Shown here in pieces: positions 30,512-30,832 of a stretch of 30,832 nucleotides of DNA. Origin of the DNA: JABMQF01 sp964563755. Its GTDB lineage: Archaea; Nanobdellota; Nanobdellia; Woesearchaeales; UBA11576. The notes under the pieces were generated by a model. That model saw only the letters and a list, made by a program, of their open reading frames with translations, was not told the origin of the DNA and ran no database searches. The stretch covers positions 1-30,832 of the forward strand of contig CAZLYC010000014.1 of NCBI GenBank assembly GCA_964563755.1, given 5' to 3'. The first letter of the stretch is position 1. Every line of letters begins with the position of its first letter. The translations under genes and the position numbers were made by a program.

Positions 30512-30832
30512 TTTCTTGTTATGCGCACGTAATTATTGTGGCAGAGTTCTTTTAGTTTTGTTAGTGTTTTTGGTATGTGTAGTGTTGTTAGTTGGTTGTA
30601 TTTACAGTCGAGTGTTTTTAGTTGTGTTAGTGTGTTTGGTATGTGTAGTTCTGTTAGTTCGTTGTTGTAGCAGTGAAGTTCTTGTAGTTGTGTTAGTGTG
30701 TTTGGTATTGTAAGTGTTGTCATTTTGTTGTTGTTGCAGTAGAGTTCTTGTAGTTGTGTTAGTGTTTTTGGTATTTGTAGTTCTATTAGTTTGTTGTTGC
30801 TGCAGTATAGTTTTGTTAGTTGTGTTAGTGTT
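30508..30832 (-). CDS. Leucine-rich-repeat protein, array member 5, N-terminus outside window
   Basis: The frame stays open to the right edge (107 visible residues), so the beginning, including any tag, is missing. Visible are four and a half LRRs of 22 residues in the IPNTLTQLxxLxCxxNxLTxL pattern, then the ending ELCHNNYVRITRK, whose last six residues match array member 4. An internal ATG at 30723 is not the start because the repeats run through it. Stop overlaps the next start (30508-30511). Recent duplication of member 4 or its ancestor is likely. Confidence 0.88.
   Translation of the reverse strand, partial: TLTQLTKLYCSNNKLIELQIPKTLTQLQELYCNNNKMTTLTIPNTLTQLQELHCYNNELTELHIPNTLTQLKTLDCKYNQLTTLHIPKTLTKLKELCHNNYVRITRK
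30530..30832 (-). repeat. 66-bp LRR-coding DNA repeats in array member 5
   Basis: Same 66-bp unit and A/C-rich coding strand as at 29762-30193, continuing through the right edge. Confidence 0.8.

Noticed and set aside
29762..30832. CRISPR-like appearance of short repeats
   Set aside because: Period is 66 bp with no unique spacers, and it is in-frame LRR coding sequence.
1..30832. Insertion sequences, integrases, phage genes
   Set aside because: No transposase, integrase or capsid-like product and no terminal inverted repeats were seen.

Overview
The window is about 30.8 kb of gene-dense archaeal DNA, most likely from a DPANN-type lineage (Woesearchaeota or Pacearchaeota-like). Archaeal signs are NreA, a TrmB-like regulator, a DUF504 domain, endonuclease V of archaeal style, BRE/TATA promoters about 25-30 nt upstream of starts (many apparently leaderless) mixed with GGTG/GGAGGTG ribosome sites. 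DPANN-like signs are the large share of unrecognisable proteins, the short bacterial-type alanyl-tRNA synthetase without C-Ala domain, and small zinc-ribbon proteins. The genus cannot be named from the sequence. No rRNA, tRNA, CRISPR, transposase, integrase or attachment site was seen. No gene-free stretch exceeds 300 bp.

Layout, left (1-13 kb). The window opens inside a K+-dependent membrane pyrophosphatase (hppA), convergent with an unknown protein. An intergenic region of about 250 bp has a strong promoter and hairpins (possible small RNA), then a YdjM-like membrane hydrolase, the PCNA-associated repair protein NreA, and a second structured, terminator-ended intergenic element. A three-gene minus-strand operon (8727 to 5548) encodes an exported CARDB-like membrane-anchored protein and two cytoplasmic paralogues with a Tudor-like C-terminal barrel. 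Then come alaS, a ZIP metal transporter, a zinc-ribbon protein, and an endonuclease V plus TRASH-like zinc protein pair.

Middle (13-21 kb). Two small membrane proteins, an acidic small protein, a three-gene plus-strand operon (unknown, HEFFE-motif protein, methyltransferase-like), two further small proteins, a TrmB-like regulator divergent from a GNAT acetyltransferase with two perfect palindromes between them, an HD-GYP-like phosphohydrolase, and a DrrAB-type ABC exporter.

Right (21-30.8 kb). A four-gene operon of mostly unknown proteins (23330 to 21234), a membrane DUF504 protein, a coiled-coil protein, a secreted small protein and other orphans, and finally the most unusual part: a tightly packed tandem array (27511 to beyond the right edge) of at least five genes. 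Four visible N-termini share a near-identical tag (IQKPKGLDELLKDYKP plus an EEKKI-type extension). Three of the proteins carry a helical domain plus a GXGXG-like beta-helix and a common tail; two carry 22-residue leucine-rich repeats. A diverged homologue with all the same modules (tag, helices, beta-helix, tail) sits in the 23-21 kb operon (22148-22903), so the family is spread over at least two loci. This tagged, modular, translationally coupled family is the best candidate for an undescribed system; its function is not readable from the sequence.
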